Made by a program: the position numbers and the translations under genes. Shown here in pieces: positions 1-7,970 of a stretch of DNA of 64,000 nt. The notes under the pieces were generated by a model. The model saw nothing but the letters and a program-made list of their open reading frames with translations, was not told the origin of the DNA and did not search any database. Position 1 is the first letter of the stretch. The number at the start of each line of letters is the position of its first letter. The DNA is taken from contig NZ_JODC01000003.1 of the NCBI RefSeq assembly GCF_000720765.1, forward strand, positions 62,001 through 126,000, in the 5' to 3' direction. This stretch comes from Streptomyces sp. NRRL S-646 (lineage in GTDB: Bacteria; Actinomycetota; Actinomycetes; Streptomycetales; Streptomycetaceae).

Positions 1-218
1 CAGCTGACCCCAGCCGCGCGACCCTGTGGCGAGCCACGGCTGATCCCCGCAGGGGACTCATCCGCAGCGCCTTGCCGAACGGAACGGAGGAGCGCCGCGC
101 CGAGGTCATCGGCCAGCGCCCTGATATCCGTAGCACCCGCTGTGCGGCGAACGGCCACGGCCCTGCTTCCACGTCTCCTGCCGGGGACGCCGCGCGCCTG
201 AGATTTCGAGTTCCTCAT
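1..218 (-). CDS. Possible 5' part of an unidentified gene running off the left edge
   Basis: Reading leftwards from an ATG at 218, one frame stays open to the window edge (about 72 codons) with fairly GC-rich third positions. The predicted protein is basic near its start and then has a helical stretch with Ala-Thr-Asp-Ile-Arg-Ala-Leu-Ala-Asp-Asp. I recognise no family. The only ribosome-binding candidate is an AGAAGG about 11 bases upstream, which is far. It could be a real accessory gene or chance openness in GC-rich DNA. Nothing else can be supported between 1 and 373. Confidence 0.2.
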   Translation of the reverse strand, partial: MRNSKSQARGVPGRRRGSRAVAVRRTAGATDIRALADDLGAALLRSVRQGAADESPAGISRGSPQGRAAGVS

Positions 219-373
219 GACGTCCACCACCCTTCTGTTCAGGTGAACGTCCTGGATGCCCACATAAAGCCCCGGCAGCAACGACGCCGCGCACTCCCCT
301 CTGCGCACCCCAGACAAGGATGGAGCCATCCGCAGCGAGCGACTCGACAGTTCGCTGCGCCACTCCCGCATGC

Positions 374-394
374 AGGTAGGATCCAAGGTAGGAT
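374..394 (+). promoter_or_regulatory. Two AGGTAGGAT direct repeats upstream of the toxin-antitoxin pair
   Basis: AGGTAGGAT occurs at 374-382 and again at 386-394, spaced 12 bp start to start and ending 7 bases before the antitoxin ATG at 402. The sequence GGATAGGGAG just before the ATG can act as the ribosome-binding site. Toxin-antitoxin operons are usually autoregulated by antitoxin dimers that bind short repeats, so these are candidate operators. TAGGAT also fits the loose Streptomyces -10 pattern, so the repeats may overlap the promoter. Confidence 0.45.
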
Positions 395-401
395 AGGGAG
401 T

Positions 402-665
402 ATGAGTGACCCTACCGGCAAGTACTCAATCACCATGCCCCGCGACATCGCCGAAGCCGCCAAGGCCCGCAGCGGCCCTTCGGGCCTGTCTGCCTATGTC
501 GCCGCCGCCGTCGCGCGCCAGATCGAGCGGGACAATCTCAACGAGCTCATCGCCGTCGCCGAGGCCGAGCACGGGCCCGTCACGGACGAAGAGATCCAGG
601 CCCTGCGCGACCAGCTCCACCAGGCCCGCCAGCAGCAGACGCAAGGCGGGGCGAACGCCGCGTGA
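402..665 (+). CDS. Ribbon-helix-helix type antitoxin of a PIN-toxin pair
   Basis: An 87-residue acidic protein. Residues 7-40 (KYSITMPRDIAEAAKARSG and the following helix) look like a short strand followed by two helices, as in ribbon-helix-helix DNA-binding antitoxins. The rest is a charged Gln/Glu-rich helix that would wrap the toxin. The frame is open further upstream to 72, but only the ATG at 402 has a ribosome-binding site (GGATAGGGAG) and a sensible protein start. Its TGA overlaps the GTG of the downstream PIN-domain gene by four bases, the usual translational coupling of toxin-antitoxin genes. It probably represses its own promoter through the repeats at 374-394. Confidence 0.75.
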   Translation: MSDPTGKYSITMPRDIAEAAKARSGPSGLSAYVAAAVARQIERDNLNELIAVAEAEHGPVTDEEIQALRDQLHQARQQQTQGGANAA

Positions 666-1078
666 CACGCCCCTCCCCGGCTACCCCCGGCGGCACCCTG
701 GTCCTGGACAGCGAAGGGCTGGCCAAGGCCGTCCTTCGCGACCGCACCGTCACCGGCTGGCTCGCCCTCGCTCGCGCCGACGATTTGCGGGTGATCACTT
801 CCGCGGCCACCCTCGTGGAAGTGGTCCACCCCCGGATCAACCGCCCGGCCCTGGAGTGGACCCTCGCCCGCCTCGTTATCGAACCGGTCACCGAGCCCAT
901 CGCCCGCCACGCCGCCACCCTCCTCGCCGACGCCGGCCTGCACGGCCACAAGTACGCCATCGACGCCATGCTCAGCGCCACCGCCCTCGCTGCCCCCGGT
1001 CCGACGACAGTTCTCACCTCAGACCCCGAGGATCTAACCGCCCTGTGCGGCTCTCGCATCACCGTCATCAAGGTCTGA
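662..1078 (+). CDS. vapC: PIN-domain ribonuclease toxin (VapC family)
   Basis: A 138-residue PIN-domain protein. The acidic residues expected at the metal-dependent nuclease site are visible: Asp16 in LVLDSEGLAK, Glu near residue 52 in TLVEVVHP, Asp near 101 in YAIDAMLSATAL, and the aspartates near 118 in LTSDPEDLTAL. VapC-type toxins cleave tRNA or rRNA when freed from the antitoxin. The GTG start lies inside the stop region of the antitoxin gene (GTGA overlap), so the two genes form an operon. The length matches the family. The RNA target cannot be deduced. The pair lies beside a helicase-nuclease defence-type gene, within DNA that ends at a tRNA-derived attachment scar. Confidence 0.85.
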   Translation: MTRPSPATPGGTLVLDSEGLAKAVLRDRTVTGWLALARADDLRVITSAATLVEVVHPRINRPALEWTLARLVIEPVTEPIARHAATLLADAGLHGHKYAIDAMLSATALAAPGPTTVLTSDPEDLTALCGSRITVIKV

Positions 1079-1178
1079 GCATCGACTCTCGCCCGCGGTA
1101 CCGATCCCCCTTCGGCGCTCCCCACCGCAGGGCCGCCAACCGCAGAGCCAGTCCGATCTGAACCACGGCCGTATCGCC

Positions 1179-4100
1179 TCACCTTCGGCGTGCCCCTCGG
1201 GAAATGCGTACGGGTGCCTCCCAGGCTTTATGTCCCTTCCGCGCCGAGCACGCCCGATTGAAGCACCGCCAATACCAGGCTCCGTTGCCTCGGCGGCGCA
1301 GGTCCACGTCGTCCCCCTTGCACGCACTGCACCGGGGAGGTCTCGCGAAGTCCTCCGCGTGCTCGTGGGCGAGGATCTTGCGGGCGAAGTGGCCACCCTT
1401 GATCGTCAGCATGACCTCGCGCGAGCGGCTTTGCGACAGAGAGTTGAGGCTGCCGAGCAGGACTGTCTGTTCGTCGATGACGACGATCTTCTGGTGCATG
1501 ACATTGACGGAGACGACGGTCGGCACGACTTTCCGCAACTGCTTGACCAGTTCGGTCTGCTTCTTCTGGCCAGTGTCGTAGGGGTCCCGGACGAAGACCG
1601 TGACACGAACTCCTCGCCGCACGGCGTCTTCCAGCACGGGCAGCAAGCCGATCAGTCGCTTCGCAGTCCAGGGGGACCAGATCCACAGCGACGTTCGAGC
1701 CTCTGCGAGACGGTCGGCGAACGTGTCGTAGAAGGAGATCTCGTCGTCGATGTCGGAGACCTCGACGTGGCGGGAGAGAACCTCGGCGAGACGGGAGCTG
1801 AACTGGCCAAGGTCTGGCGGAACTTGGGCGTTGGGAGCGATGAGTCTGGTCGCGGGGACCGACCGGGCACGCTGTGCGCGGATGAACTCCCCCAGTTTTC
1901 CCATGGGGGTGTGTTCTTCTGCGGCCAGGATGCGGCTGCGGCTTCCGATGACGTACAGCCTGGTCTGTACGCGGGTGACGGCTACGTTGAAGAGGCGCAC
2001 GCCGTTACGGGCCCAGGTGGTCGCCTCTGGGGAACGGGAGGCGTGGGCCATCCAGAGGCCGTCACCGTAGTCGTCCTCCACCGTGTCGAATACCACCACG
2101 GGAAACTCGCGCCCCTGGAAGCGGTGGGCGGTGCCCACTTCGGCCAGCCGGCCTCCTCCGCTGCCTTCGATGTCGCGGAGGGCCTCCAAGGTGGCTTCCG
2201 CCTGCACGGGATATGGCGTGACGACGCCGGCCGTCTCGCCCTCTTCATCATGCAAATCGATCAACGCCCGCGCGAGCAGGGACCCAGCGGGCCACCACCC
2301 TTTACGGCGACCGGTTCGGCGCGCCTGAGCCAGGCTCTGCAACCCATCGGTGTCGATGATCACGATTTCGGGGTCATCCGGCTTGCGCAGCGCGGCACGC
2401 CGCTCGACGCCAGGGCCGGGTTTGAGTACACCGTCGTATGCCAGGGCGTTCGCGAGGCCCATCACGTCGTGGCCGAAACGGTGCTGGACGTCGAGGACGA
2501 CACAGCCCTGGTGGTTCACAGCAGCGGCCGGAGAGTCGATGCCGAAGTGTTCGAAGACGTCGCGCAGGATCCAGCGCGCGACATCGGGACGTTTCTCGCC
2601 ATCCAGTTCCGGGAGGACGGGGCCAAGCTGCATGAAGTCGCCGAGCAATACGGCCGTGGTCCTCGCCTTGCCCACCGCGAGGAGTACTTCGGGCAGCGTC
2701 GCCGCTCCGGCCTCGTCGATCAGGACGACGTCGTATTCGCCCTCGAAGACCGCCTTGGTGGTACGGAACCGGGCGAGTGTGGTCGCCACGACCTTCGCGC
2801 CGCGGATGATCTCGCCCTGGGCGTCCCGGGCGAGCTTGTCGTACTGTTCCTGCAACTCTCGATGACGGCGTTCCAGGGAGGGGCGGTTCTTCTCGTCCGC
2901 CGCGGCCTGGGGCCTCAATCCCGATGCCACCGCGTAGCGCTGCGGGTGGCCGAGACGAACGGCCTCCGCTACGCGTGCCTCCGCCGCCTGCGCCAGACCG
3001 AGCTCCCTTTCGAGGGGGAAGAGCCGCGCGCTGAGGGCGTCCGCGGTGCGCCGAATGTTCCGAAGATCTGTCTCCAGGCCGTGCAAGGACCGCTGCCTAT
3101 GCTCGATCTCCTCCTTGCTGAAGAGGATCCGCGCACGGAGATCGGCGATCCGCTGTCCCAGCTGCTCCTGGGTGCGTGCGAGTACATCACGGGCATTCGC
3201 GGCCTTCTGCCCCGCCTCTTCGGCGGAATGATGCGTCTTCTCCGCCTCAGACCGGGCCGTCACCAGGTCCTTCTTGGCCCGGCGCTTCGAGAAGCCCTTG
3301 AGCTGTTCCAGATCACTGAGTCGCTGCTCGGCAGCATCACGCCGGCCCTCGGCGAGCAAAGCCTTGGCCTCCAGGCCGGTCACGGCCTCCCGCATCTCGG
3401 TGAACTGCGCCTGTACCTCATCATGAGCCGCCCAATCAGCCTGTGCCTGTTCCGTTGCGCGTACTTCGCCGGCTGCCGATGTTCTTGCCTGTTCGAGCTG
3501 CGCGATGCGCTCTCCTGCGGCATGCACCTCATGGCGAACCTGGTCACGTACTCGTGTCAGGGCCTCGGAGGTGCGGGCGGGATCATCGAGACGGGCGCGA
3601 TCTGCCGCATACGCCGCGGCGTCGAAGCCTGTGAGACTCCGCTCCAGATCCTTCAGGCGACGTGACCGCTCCCGTGCGTCGACAAGCTGGGCAGCCACAG
3701 CCCGGCGCTGTTCGTCTGCGTCCGCGAGCCGCTCGCGGACCATCAGCGTCAGACAGACACTCGCGTCCTCGGCGACCTCACGCAGGTGGGGCGGCCCCAC
3801 CCTGACGATCTCGCCGTCGGCGTGCCGCCGCTCCTTCACCACGCCCCACAGAGCGTTGTCCACAGCGATGTTGGTCGCCGAGACCAGCAGAACTCGCTTG
3901 CCCCGCGTAGTGAGATCCCCGATGGCCCGTTTGAGGACCGTCGTCTTGCCGGTTCCGGGCGGCCCCCAGACCAGCCACAGCCCCTCACCCGTACAGGCAC
4001 GGTAGGCGTGATCCTGCGCCGGCGAGAGCACGCCCGATGGCGCTCCCATGGCCGCGAGGTTTCCCGACCCCGCTTCGCCACGTGCCATGAGCTGCGCGAG

Positions 4101-4481
4101 CGGGGCGTTGGTCAGCGCAGCCATACCCTCCCGAAGGGCTTTCACCAGAAAACCGGTGGGCTGCGGTTTCATCCACAAGTGAGGGTCGCGGGGGTCAGCG
4201 AACTCGGCGACGCGCACGCGCACAGCCGAACCGTCTTTGAACACATCGAGCACGGAGTGGCCCGCGTCGACCTCACTCTCGTCAGGTCCCGCCAGCCTCA
4301 AGCTGTCACCCTGAAGCTGGTCCGTCGCTACGTCGGAGCCGCGAACGTCGACGATGAATTCCCCCGGCTTGCGGCCCCTTACTGCCCGCCCCAGGGCTCG
4401 CCAGCGCGGCTCGCGCGCCGGCACACCCTCGTGCGCCACCCAGGCGTCCAGCGCCGTGACGACTTCTTCCTGCCAGCCCAC
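1179..4481 (-). CDS. SF1 helicase-PLD nuclease fusion, Mokosh type II-like anti-phage protein
   Basis: A 1,100-residue protein. Residues about 170-180 carry a Walker A motif (GPPGTGKTTVLK). A long charged helical insert, probably a coiled coil, spans about 240-540. The Walker B motif is at about 586 (VVLIDEAGAATLPE). Motif III follows (GDFMQLGPVL), then motifs V and VI (HRFQGREFPVVVFD and FNVAVTRVQTRLYVIG), as in UPF1/COG1112-type helicases. Residues about 960-1015 form one phospholipase D half-site (MHQKIVVID followed by GSLN). The C-terminus has a four-cysteine zinc ribbon (CSACK and CFNRAC). A helicase fused to a single PLD domain is the architecture described for type II Mokosh (MkoC). 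The GTG start at 4481 has GGGGGA just upstream. It faces the toxin-antitoxin pair convergently. Anti-phage function is inferred from architecture. A DNA-repair helicase-nuclease is the alternative. Confidence 0.75.
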   Translation of the reverse strand: MGWQEEVVTALDAWVAHEGVPAREPRWRALGRAVRGRKPGEFIVDVRGSDVATDQLQGDSLRLAGPDESEVDAGHSVLDVFKDGSAVRVRVAEFADPRDPHLWMKPQPTGFLVKALREGMAALTNAPLAQLMARGEAGSGNLAAMGAPSGVLSPAQDHAYRACTGEGLWLVWGPPGTGKTTVLKRAIGDLTTRGKRVLLVSATNIAVDNALWGVVKERRHADGEIVRVGPPHLREVAEDASVCLTLMVRERLADADEQRRAVAAQLVDARERSRRLKDLERSLTGFDAAAYAADRARLDDPARTSEALTRVRDQVRHEVHAAGERIAQLEQARTSAAGEVRATEQAQADWAAHDEVQAQFTEMREAVTGLEAKALLAEGRRDAAEQRLSDLEQLKGFSKRRAKKDLVTARSEAEKTHHSAEEAGQKAANARDVLARTQEQLGQRIADLRARILFSKEEIEHRQRSLHGLETDLRNIRRTADALSARLFPLERELGLAQAAEARVAEAVRLGHPQRYAVASGLRPQAAADEKNRPSLERRHRELQEQYDKLARDAQGEIIRGAKVVATTLARFRTTKAVFEGEYDVVLIDEAGAATLPEVLLAVGKARTTAVLLGDFMQLGPVLPELDGEKRPDVARWILRDVFEHFGIDSPAAAVNHQGCVVLDVQHRFGHDVMGLANALAYDGVLKPGPGVERRAALRKPDDPEIVIIDTDGLQSLAQARRTGRRKGWWPAGSLLARALIDLHDEEGETAGVVTPYPVQAEATLEALRDIEGSGGGRLAEVGTAHRFQGREFPVVVFDTVEDDYGDGLWMAHASRSPEATTWARNGVRLFNVAVTRVQTRLYVIGSRSRILAAEEHTPMGKLGEFIRAQRARSVPATRLIAPNAQVPPDLGQFSSRLAEVLSRHVEVSDIDDEISFYDTFADRLAEARTSLWIWSPWTAKRLIGLLPVLEDAVRRGVRVTVFVRDPYDTGQKKQTELVKQLRKVVPTVVSVNVMHQKIVVIDEQTVLLGSLNSLSQSRSREVMLTIKGGHFARKILAHEHAEDFARPPRCSACKGDDVDLRRRGNGAWYWRCFNRACSARKGHKAWEAPVRISRGARRR

Positions 4482-4784
4482 GTTCCCCCGATATCTTGGC
4501 GCCGCCTGGATCTTGATCCTGTACTACCAAAAGATCCTGAGTGATGACCACGAGGGATCCCGCCAAGGTCGATGTGGTCAGCTACAGGTACGCATACCCC
4601 GGATATCCCACGAGTGAGGGCGTGGGACACCCGTCCGAGACCGACCCTCTTCTGGCCGCCATCCTCGCAAGGCCCAGCCACTTGCCACTCTCAGACCTGC
4701 GCCAACCAAGCGTTGCGACTTCCATCACAGGACAGTGTCCGCACACACCCAGGCGAAGCATTCAGGAATGAAACGGGTAAGCAG
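4482..4784. other. Non-coding stretch upstream of the helicase-PLD gene
   Basis: No convincing open frame on either strand. The short frames here have poor codon use and no ribosome-binding sites. It should hold the promoter of the helicase-PLD gene, which reads leftwards, but I see no clear -35/-10 pair. Confidence 0.5.
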
Positions 4785-4887
4785 AACATTTCTTCCTCGC
4801 GGGCTATTCGCGGGACGACCAGCCTGACGACGCGCCAGGTAAGCTCCGGAGCCGTGTGCGCAGGTTCGAATCCTGCCGGGGGCACTC
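4785..4887 (+). repeat. Attachment-site scar 1: arm plus 3' half of tRNA-Arg(CCG)
   Basis: Bases 4844-4887 are identical to 12808-12851 over 44 bp. They read as the second half of a tRNA: an anticodon loop CTCCGGA (anticodon CCG), the 3' anticodon strand GCCGT, a four-base variable loop, a T arm with GTTCGAAT in its loop, and a CGGGGGC acceptor strand ending in A. The 5' half of the tRNA is absent; the bases before the loop do not pair with GCCGT. In its place is an arm (4785-4843) related to those at 7545 and 12714, with near-repeats of CGCGGGAC. This is what the distal junction of an element integrated into a tRNA 3' end looks like. Confidence 0.8.
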
Positions 4888-4897
4888 CGGAAAAAAG

Positions 4898-4932
4898 CTC
4901 CTGACCTGCAGAAATACAGGTCGGGAGTTTTT
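4898..4932 (+). terminator. Intrinsic terminator behind the tRNA fragment
   Basis: An 11-bp stem with one G-T pair (CTCCTGACCTG at 4898-4908 with CAGGTCGGGAG at 4917-4927), an 8-base loop, then TTTTT. It sits where a tRNA-Arg terminator would and was probably carried along with the attachment site. Confidence 0.8.
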
Positions 4933-5649
4933 GCGTACCTGCCAAAACGCACACGGTCTTTTGACCGTGGCTCTTTGCAGTTCCGTGGCGTTCCGAACAA
5001 GGCGGCCAGCCTTGCCCCTTGACGGTTTTTCGCAGGTCAAAGCCATCTCGCGAGACGTTCGACAGCGGCTCTCGGCAAAAATCCGATACTTCTGCCAATC
5101 CGAAGAGAAGCGTCGCCTTCTCGCCGAGAACCGGGTCTGACCTGCCTATATGTGGCTGATGCCACACAGAAGCGCAAACGGTCTGGTGGGTCGTTGCTCC
5201 TTCTACCTGCCCGCGATCATCCTGCCCGTCCCTCTGCCGGTGACGATGCCTGTAGCTACAACGTGCGGCCGACAGGCCATGTTCAGGCCCAGCCGTGGCC
5301 GGGCTCGGCATCGGTGTCGATGGGGCTGGCCCCTCGGTCGGGCGCGGTTGAGGGAGCGTTGTCGGTGCCCAGGAAAGCGGCGGCGCCGGCTCTGGTCTGT
5401 ACCGCACAACGTCGCCGACGTGTGCGCTGGCGTGCGAGCCGGTGTCGACCCTTTCGCGCCCCTGGGTGCCCTTTCATCCTCGCCACTGCTGTCATCACGT
5501 CTTGAACGGGAAGTCCGGCAGCGGCAAGACCCCTGGTGCGGTTGTTCAGTGGCGGGCTCAGGCCACGCGATGGTCGGCTGACCATCGAGGGGTGCAGGCA
5601 GTGACGTACGACCGGCAGGGTGGCTGAGCAGCTCGGGTGAAGTTCACCC
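4933..5649. other. Gene-poor stretch with one small perfect hairpin
   Basis: About 700 bases without a credible gene. Several overlapping frames are open but none has a recognisable protein or ribosome-binding site. A perfect inverted repeat lies at 4952-4969 (CACGGTC, TTTT loop, GACCGTG). The rest is unassigned and probably degraded element DNA. Confidence 0.5.
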
Positions 5650-5897
5650 ATCCGCCTGGAGGACTACGAGGAGACCGGCCGGCGCCGTGCGTCCACCCTC
5701 GCGGTGTCCGGCGAGCCAGGGGATCCGGTGCGGGCGGCCGCGGCCTTCGCCGCGGCGGTGACCGCCGACGAGGCGCCGCTGCGTCAGCTGCTGGGCTCCG
5801 ATGCCTCGCCGGGGCGCGAGCGCGCCGTGAGCGCCTGCGTGCCGAAATCGACGCCAACGAAACGCTCACCAAGAGCGCGGACCTGACGGCGAGTTGA
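5650..5897 (+). pseudogene. C-terminal remnant of a short-chain dehydrogenase/reductase
   Basis: The frame starting at 5650 reads IRLEDYEETGRRRASTL and continues through GEPGDPVRAAAAFAAAV to LRQLLGSDA. After a frameshift near 5820-5835 it continues as LRAEIDANETLTKSADL to a TGA at 5895. This matches the C-terminal tail of bacterial short-chain dehydrogenases, in which a GDP-xRAA helix and a PLRLPLGxDA segment precede a final helix. The Rossmann and catalytic parts are missing, so it is a broken 3' fragment. It lies tail to tail with an HxlR regulator, a family often found beside oxidoreductases that it may once have controlled. Confidence 0.7.
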
Positions 5898-5948
5898 ACC
5901 GCGCCCAGGCCAAGGGCGGGCACGCGGGGCCGCGTCGCACGGCTTGTC

Positions 5949-6332
5949 TCAGTCTCCCGGCGCGGCGTCGTACCGCAGGTTCATCTCCTCGATCTGCGCC
6001 ATGTGCTGCTCGGCCCACGCGCGCAGCGCGGCCATAGGCTCCTCCAGGGAGAGGCCGAGATCGGTGAGCCGGTAGTACACGCGCGGAGGGACGGAACCCT
6101 CCACGCGGCGGGCGACCAGACCGTCGCGCACCAGACTGCGCAGGGTGACGGAGAGCATCTTCTGTGAAATGCCCGGCATGCGGCGCCGCAGGTCGGCGAA
6201 GCGGACCTCTCCGGGCGCCTCCTGCGCGAGCACCCTGACCGCCATCGAGGTCCACTTGGTGCCGATCCGGTCCAGGAGCTGCCGGGTCGGACACAGCGGA
6301 TCGAAGAGGTCACCGCGCCGCGACATGGTCAC
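5949..6332 (-). CDS. HxlR-family winged-helix transcriptional regulator
   Basis: A 127-residue protein beginning near DPLCPTRQLLDRIGTKWT, the typical HxlR N-terminus. It continues with the winged helix-turn-helix (VRFADLRRRMPGISQKMLSVTLRSL, in which GIS.KML..TLR is the family signature) and the wing (RRVEGSVPPRVYYRLTDLG). HxlR proteins are small dimeric regulators, often responsive to aldehydes, quinones or redox state. The GTG at 6332 and an ATG at 6326 are both possible starts. The gene is divergent from an epoxide-hydrolase-like gene across a 112-bp spacer, which it probably regulates. The dehydrogenase remnant lies just downstream. There is no cysteine in the DNA-recognition helix, and the sensing mechanism is unknown. 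Confidence 0.88.
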   Translation of the reverse strand: MTMSRRGDLFDPLCPTRQLLDRIGTKWTSMAVRVLAQEAPGEVRFADLRRRMPGISQKMLSVTLRSLVRDGLVARRVEGSVPPRVYYRLTDLGLSLEEPMAALRAWAEQHMAQIEEMNLRYDAAPGD

Positions 6333-6444
6333 GCCGGACTCACCACCTGAGGGAAAAGTGCCGTCTGGGCACGCCCATCATAGTTTCCTACGGTTGCCTT
6401 GTCGCCATTGGTTACCACTCGGGACCACCCCCCTGGAGGCAGGC

Positions 6445-7287
6445 ATGCCTGAACTGCGCCGAGTCGCCGTGAACGGTGTGGAGTTGAATGTGGCACTGGA
6501 CGGGCAGGGGCCGCCGGTCCTGCTGCTGCACGGCTTCCCCCACACCTGGCAGCTGTGGCAGGACGTCATGGCCGGGCTGTCCGACCGGCACACGGTTATC
6601 GCGCCGGATCTGCGCGGCTTGGGGGCCAGCAGCCGGGCCGAGTCCGGCTACGACGCCGCGACCCTGGCGGACGACGCCGCGGCCCTGCTGGAGCAACTCG
6701 GCGTACACGACGCCGCGGTGGCAGGCATCGATGCGGGCACCCCGCCCGCGTTCCTGCTGGCCATGCGCCGCCCGGACCTGGTGCAACGGCTCGTCGTCAT
6801 GGAGTCACTGCTCGGTCGGCTGCCCGGCGCGGAGGACTTCCTCTCCGACGGCGCCCCCTGGTGGTTCGGCTTCCATTCCGTGCCACATCTCGCGGAGGAG
6901 GTCCTCCGCGGCAACGAGGCCCGCTACGTCGACTGGTTCCTGACCACCGGCACCCTGGGCGAGGGCGTCCCGCCGCACATCCGGGACGCCTTCGTCCACG
7001 CCTACTCCGGCTCCGAGGCGCTGCGCTGCGCCTTCTCGTACTACAGGGCCCTGCCGCAGAGCGCGGCGCAGGTGGAACGGACCGTCGCCCAAGGGCGGCT
7101 GACCGTACCGACGATGACGGTCGGCTCCCATCCCGTCGGCGCCGCGCTCGAGTACCAACTCCGCCCCGTCGCAGACGATCTGACGGGCCGCACCATCGAG
7201 GACTGCGGCCACATCATCCCGTTGCACCGCCCGCAGGCCCTCCTCGATCTGCTACGGCCCTTCCTCGCCGGTGAACGGGTGACATAA
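6445..7287 (+). CDS. Alpha/beta hydrolase, epoxide-hydrolase-like
   Basis: A 280-residue alpha/beta hydrolase. The oxyanion-hole motif HGFP is at 29-32. The nucleophile elbow reads AGIDAGT with Asp96 in the nucleophile position, where serine hydrolases would have Ser. The cap region has SYYRALP with Tyr199/Tyr200, the ring-opening tyrosine position of epoxide hydrolases. The catalytic His is His256 (CGHIIPLHRP). Asp nucleophile, HGxP and cap tyrosine together fit soluble epoxide hydrolases, though haloacetate or haloalkane dehalogenase relatives also use Asp. The frame is open upstream to 6145, but CTGGAGG at 6433-6439 places the start at the ATG at 6445. It is divergent from the HxlR gene, its likely regulator. 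Confidence 0.85.
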   Translation: MPELRRVAVNGVELNVALDGQGPPVLLLHGFPHTWQLWQDVMAGLSDRHTVIAPDLRGLGASSRAESGYDAATLADDAAALLEQLGVHDAAVAGIDAGTPPAFLLAMRRPDLVQRLVVMESLLGRLPGAEDFLSDGAPWWFGFHSVPHLAEEVLRGNEARYVDWFLTTGTLGEGVPPHIRDAFVHAYSGSEALRCAFSYYRALPQSAAQVERTVAQGRLTVPTMTVGSHPVGAALEYQLRPVADDLTGRTIEDCGHIIPLHRPQALLDLLRPFLAGERVT

Positions 7288-7314
7288 GCCACCATGCGAT
7301 GAGCGGGGCAGGGG

Positions 7315-7530
7315 GAACAAGACCCGCTCGTCTGCGCCCAGGGCCCGCGACCAGGAGCTGATCAACAGCCAGGAGCAGACCCACCGGCGCTTCTATCGCT
7401 GCCGGCAGCGGGAGGCCCCCATGCGGTTGTGGCAACTCGACATCATGAGCGGGGTGTTCCGCGTCAACGGCCGCGAGCGCGATCTCGTCCGCAGGGGGCG
7501 ACAGACGAGTACCGACCGCCGACCAGGAAA
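7315..7530 (+). pseudogene. IS481-type transposase remnant
   Basis: A short frame contains RRFYRCRQREAPMRLWQLDI followed by MSGVF..VNGRE. This resembles the start of the catalytic core of IS481 transposases (P.ELWQ.DI.GG, then the first catalytic Asp), with the expected TGVDDHSR segment degraded and shifted out of frame. No start codon, helix-turn-helix or downstream catalytic residues remain. It is a decayed insertion-sequence fragment immediately left of the second arm-like sequence. Confidence 0.6.
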
Positions 7531-7544
7531 GAGCGCCCAAACGG

Positions 7545-7643
7545 AACATTTCATTTTGGCGGGACATTCGCGGGACGACGGGCCTAACGGCCCGTCAGTT
7601 AGACCGCTGACCTTCGGAAACCTGTGATCACTCCGGAGCCGTG
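7545..7643 (+). repeat. Attachment-site scar 2: arm plus truncated core
   Basis: Bases 7545-7630 resemble the arms at 4785 and 12714. They share AACATTTC, two copies of GCGGGAC about 11 bases apart, then GGGCCT and CGTCAG, and most closely match the 12714 arm (both continue with GCTGACCT). The arm ends at 7631-7643 with CTCCGGAGCCGTG, the first 13 bases of the 44-bp tRNA core, after which the match stops abruptly. It appears to be a third, damaged junction of the same type. Confidence 0.6.
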
Positions 7644-7649
7644 CTGGTG

Positions 7650-7852
7650 TGGAAGGCCAGGTTTCTCCAGACCGTTGATCGAGCCCCACGTCTCCTTGTC
7701 CCGCGCCTCGGCGAGCCGCTCCAGCGTGTCGTTGGCGCCCTTCACGTAGGCCGCGTGGTGCTTGTCGTGGTGCAGCTCGATGATCTCCGGGCTGATGACC
7801 GGGGCGAGTGCCGCGTAGTCGTACGGGAGCTCCGGGAGCTCTGGGAGCGAGG
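7650..7852 (-). pseudogene. N-terminal fragment of an iron/manganese superoxide dismutase
   Basis: Read leftwards, the sequence encodes [19 protein letters not shown], then [20 protein letters not shown], then [18 protein letters not shown], an almost perfect match to the start of Streptomyces Fe-superoxide dismutase, including the first metal-ligand His. There is no start codon in front; the Leu-Pro-Glu unit is duplicated instead. Shortly after GLEK a two-base loss shifts the frame (the out-of-frame text would read LAFH), and the gene runs into the truncated attachment core at 7643. About 60 of 200 residues remain, so it is non-functional. Confidence 0.85.
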
Positions 7853-7970
7853 CAAGCTGCCCGGTGGGTCACGGGGTGCCGGTCGCCTCCGGCATCGCGC
7901 CGGTTTGTGGGCTCGTAAGGGGCGCGCGGGTGGCGATGAGAGGGCCGATCAGGGCCAGGACCACGTGACG

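Noticed and set aside
1230..3665. Long plus-strand open frame of 811 codons opposite the helicase-PLD gene
   Set aside because: It is the antisense shadow of a GC3-rich gene. Its product has no domain, whereas the minus strand shows ordered helicase motifs.
4844..4887. A complete tRNA gene
   Set aside because: Only the anticodon loop to the 3' end is present. The D arm and 5' acceptor strand are missing here and in the copy at 12808.
4691..5407. Minus-strand frame of 238 codons across attachment scar 1
   Set aside because: It reads through a tRNA-derived sequence and a terminator. Its C-terminal text (PPAGFEPAHTAPEL) is the well-known translation artefact of tRNA 3' ends.
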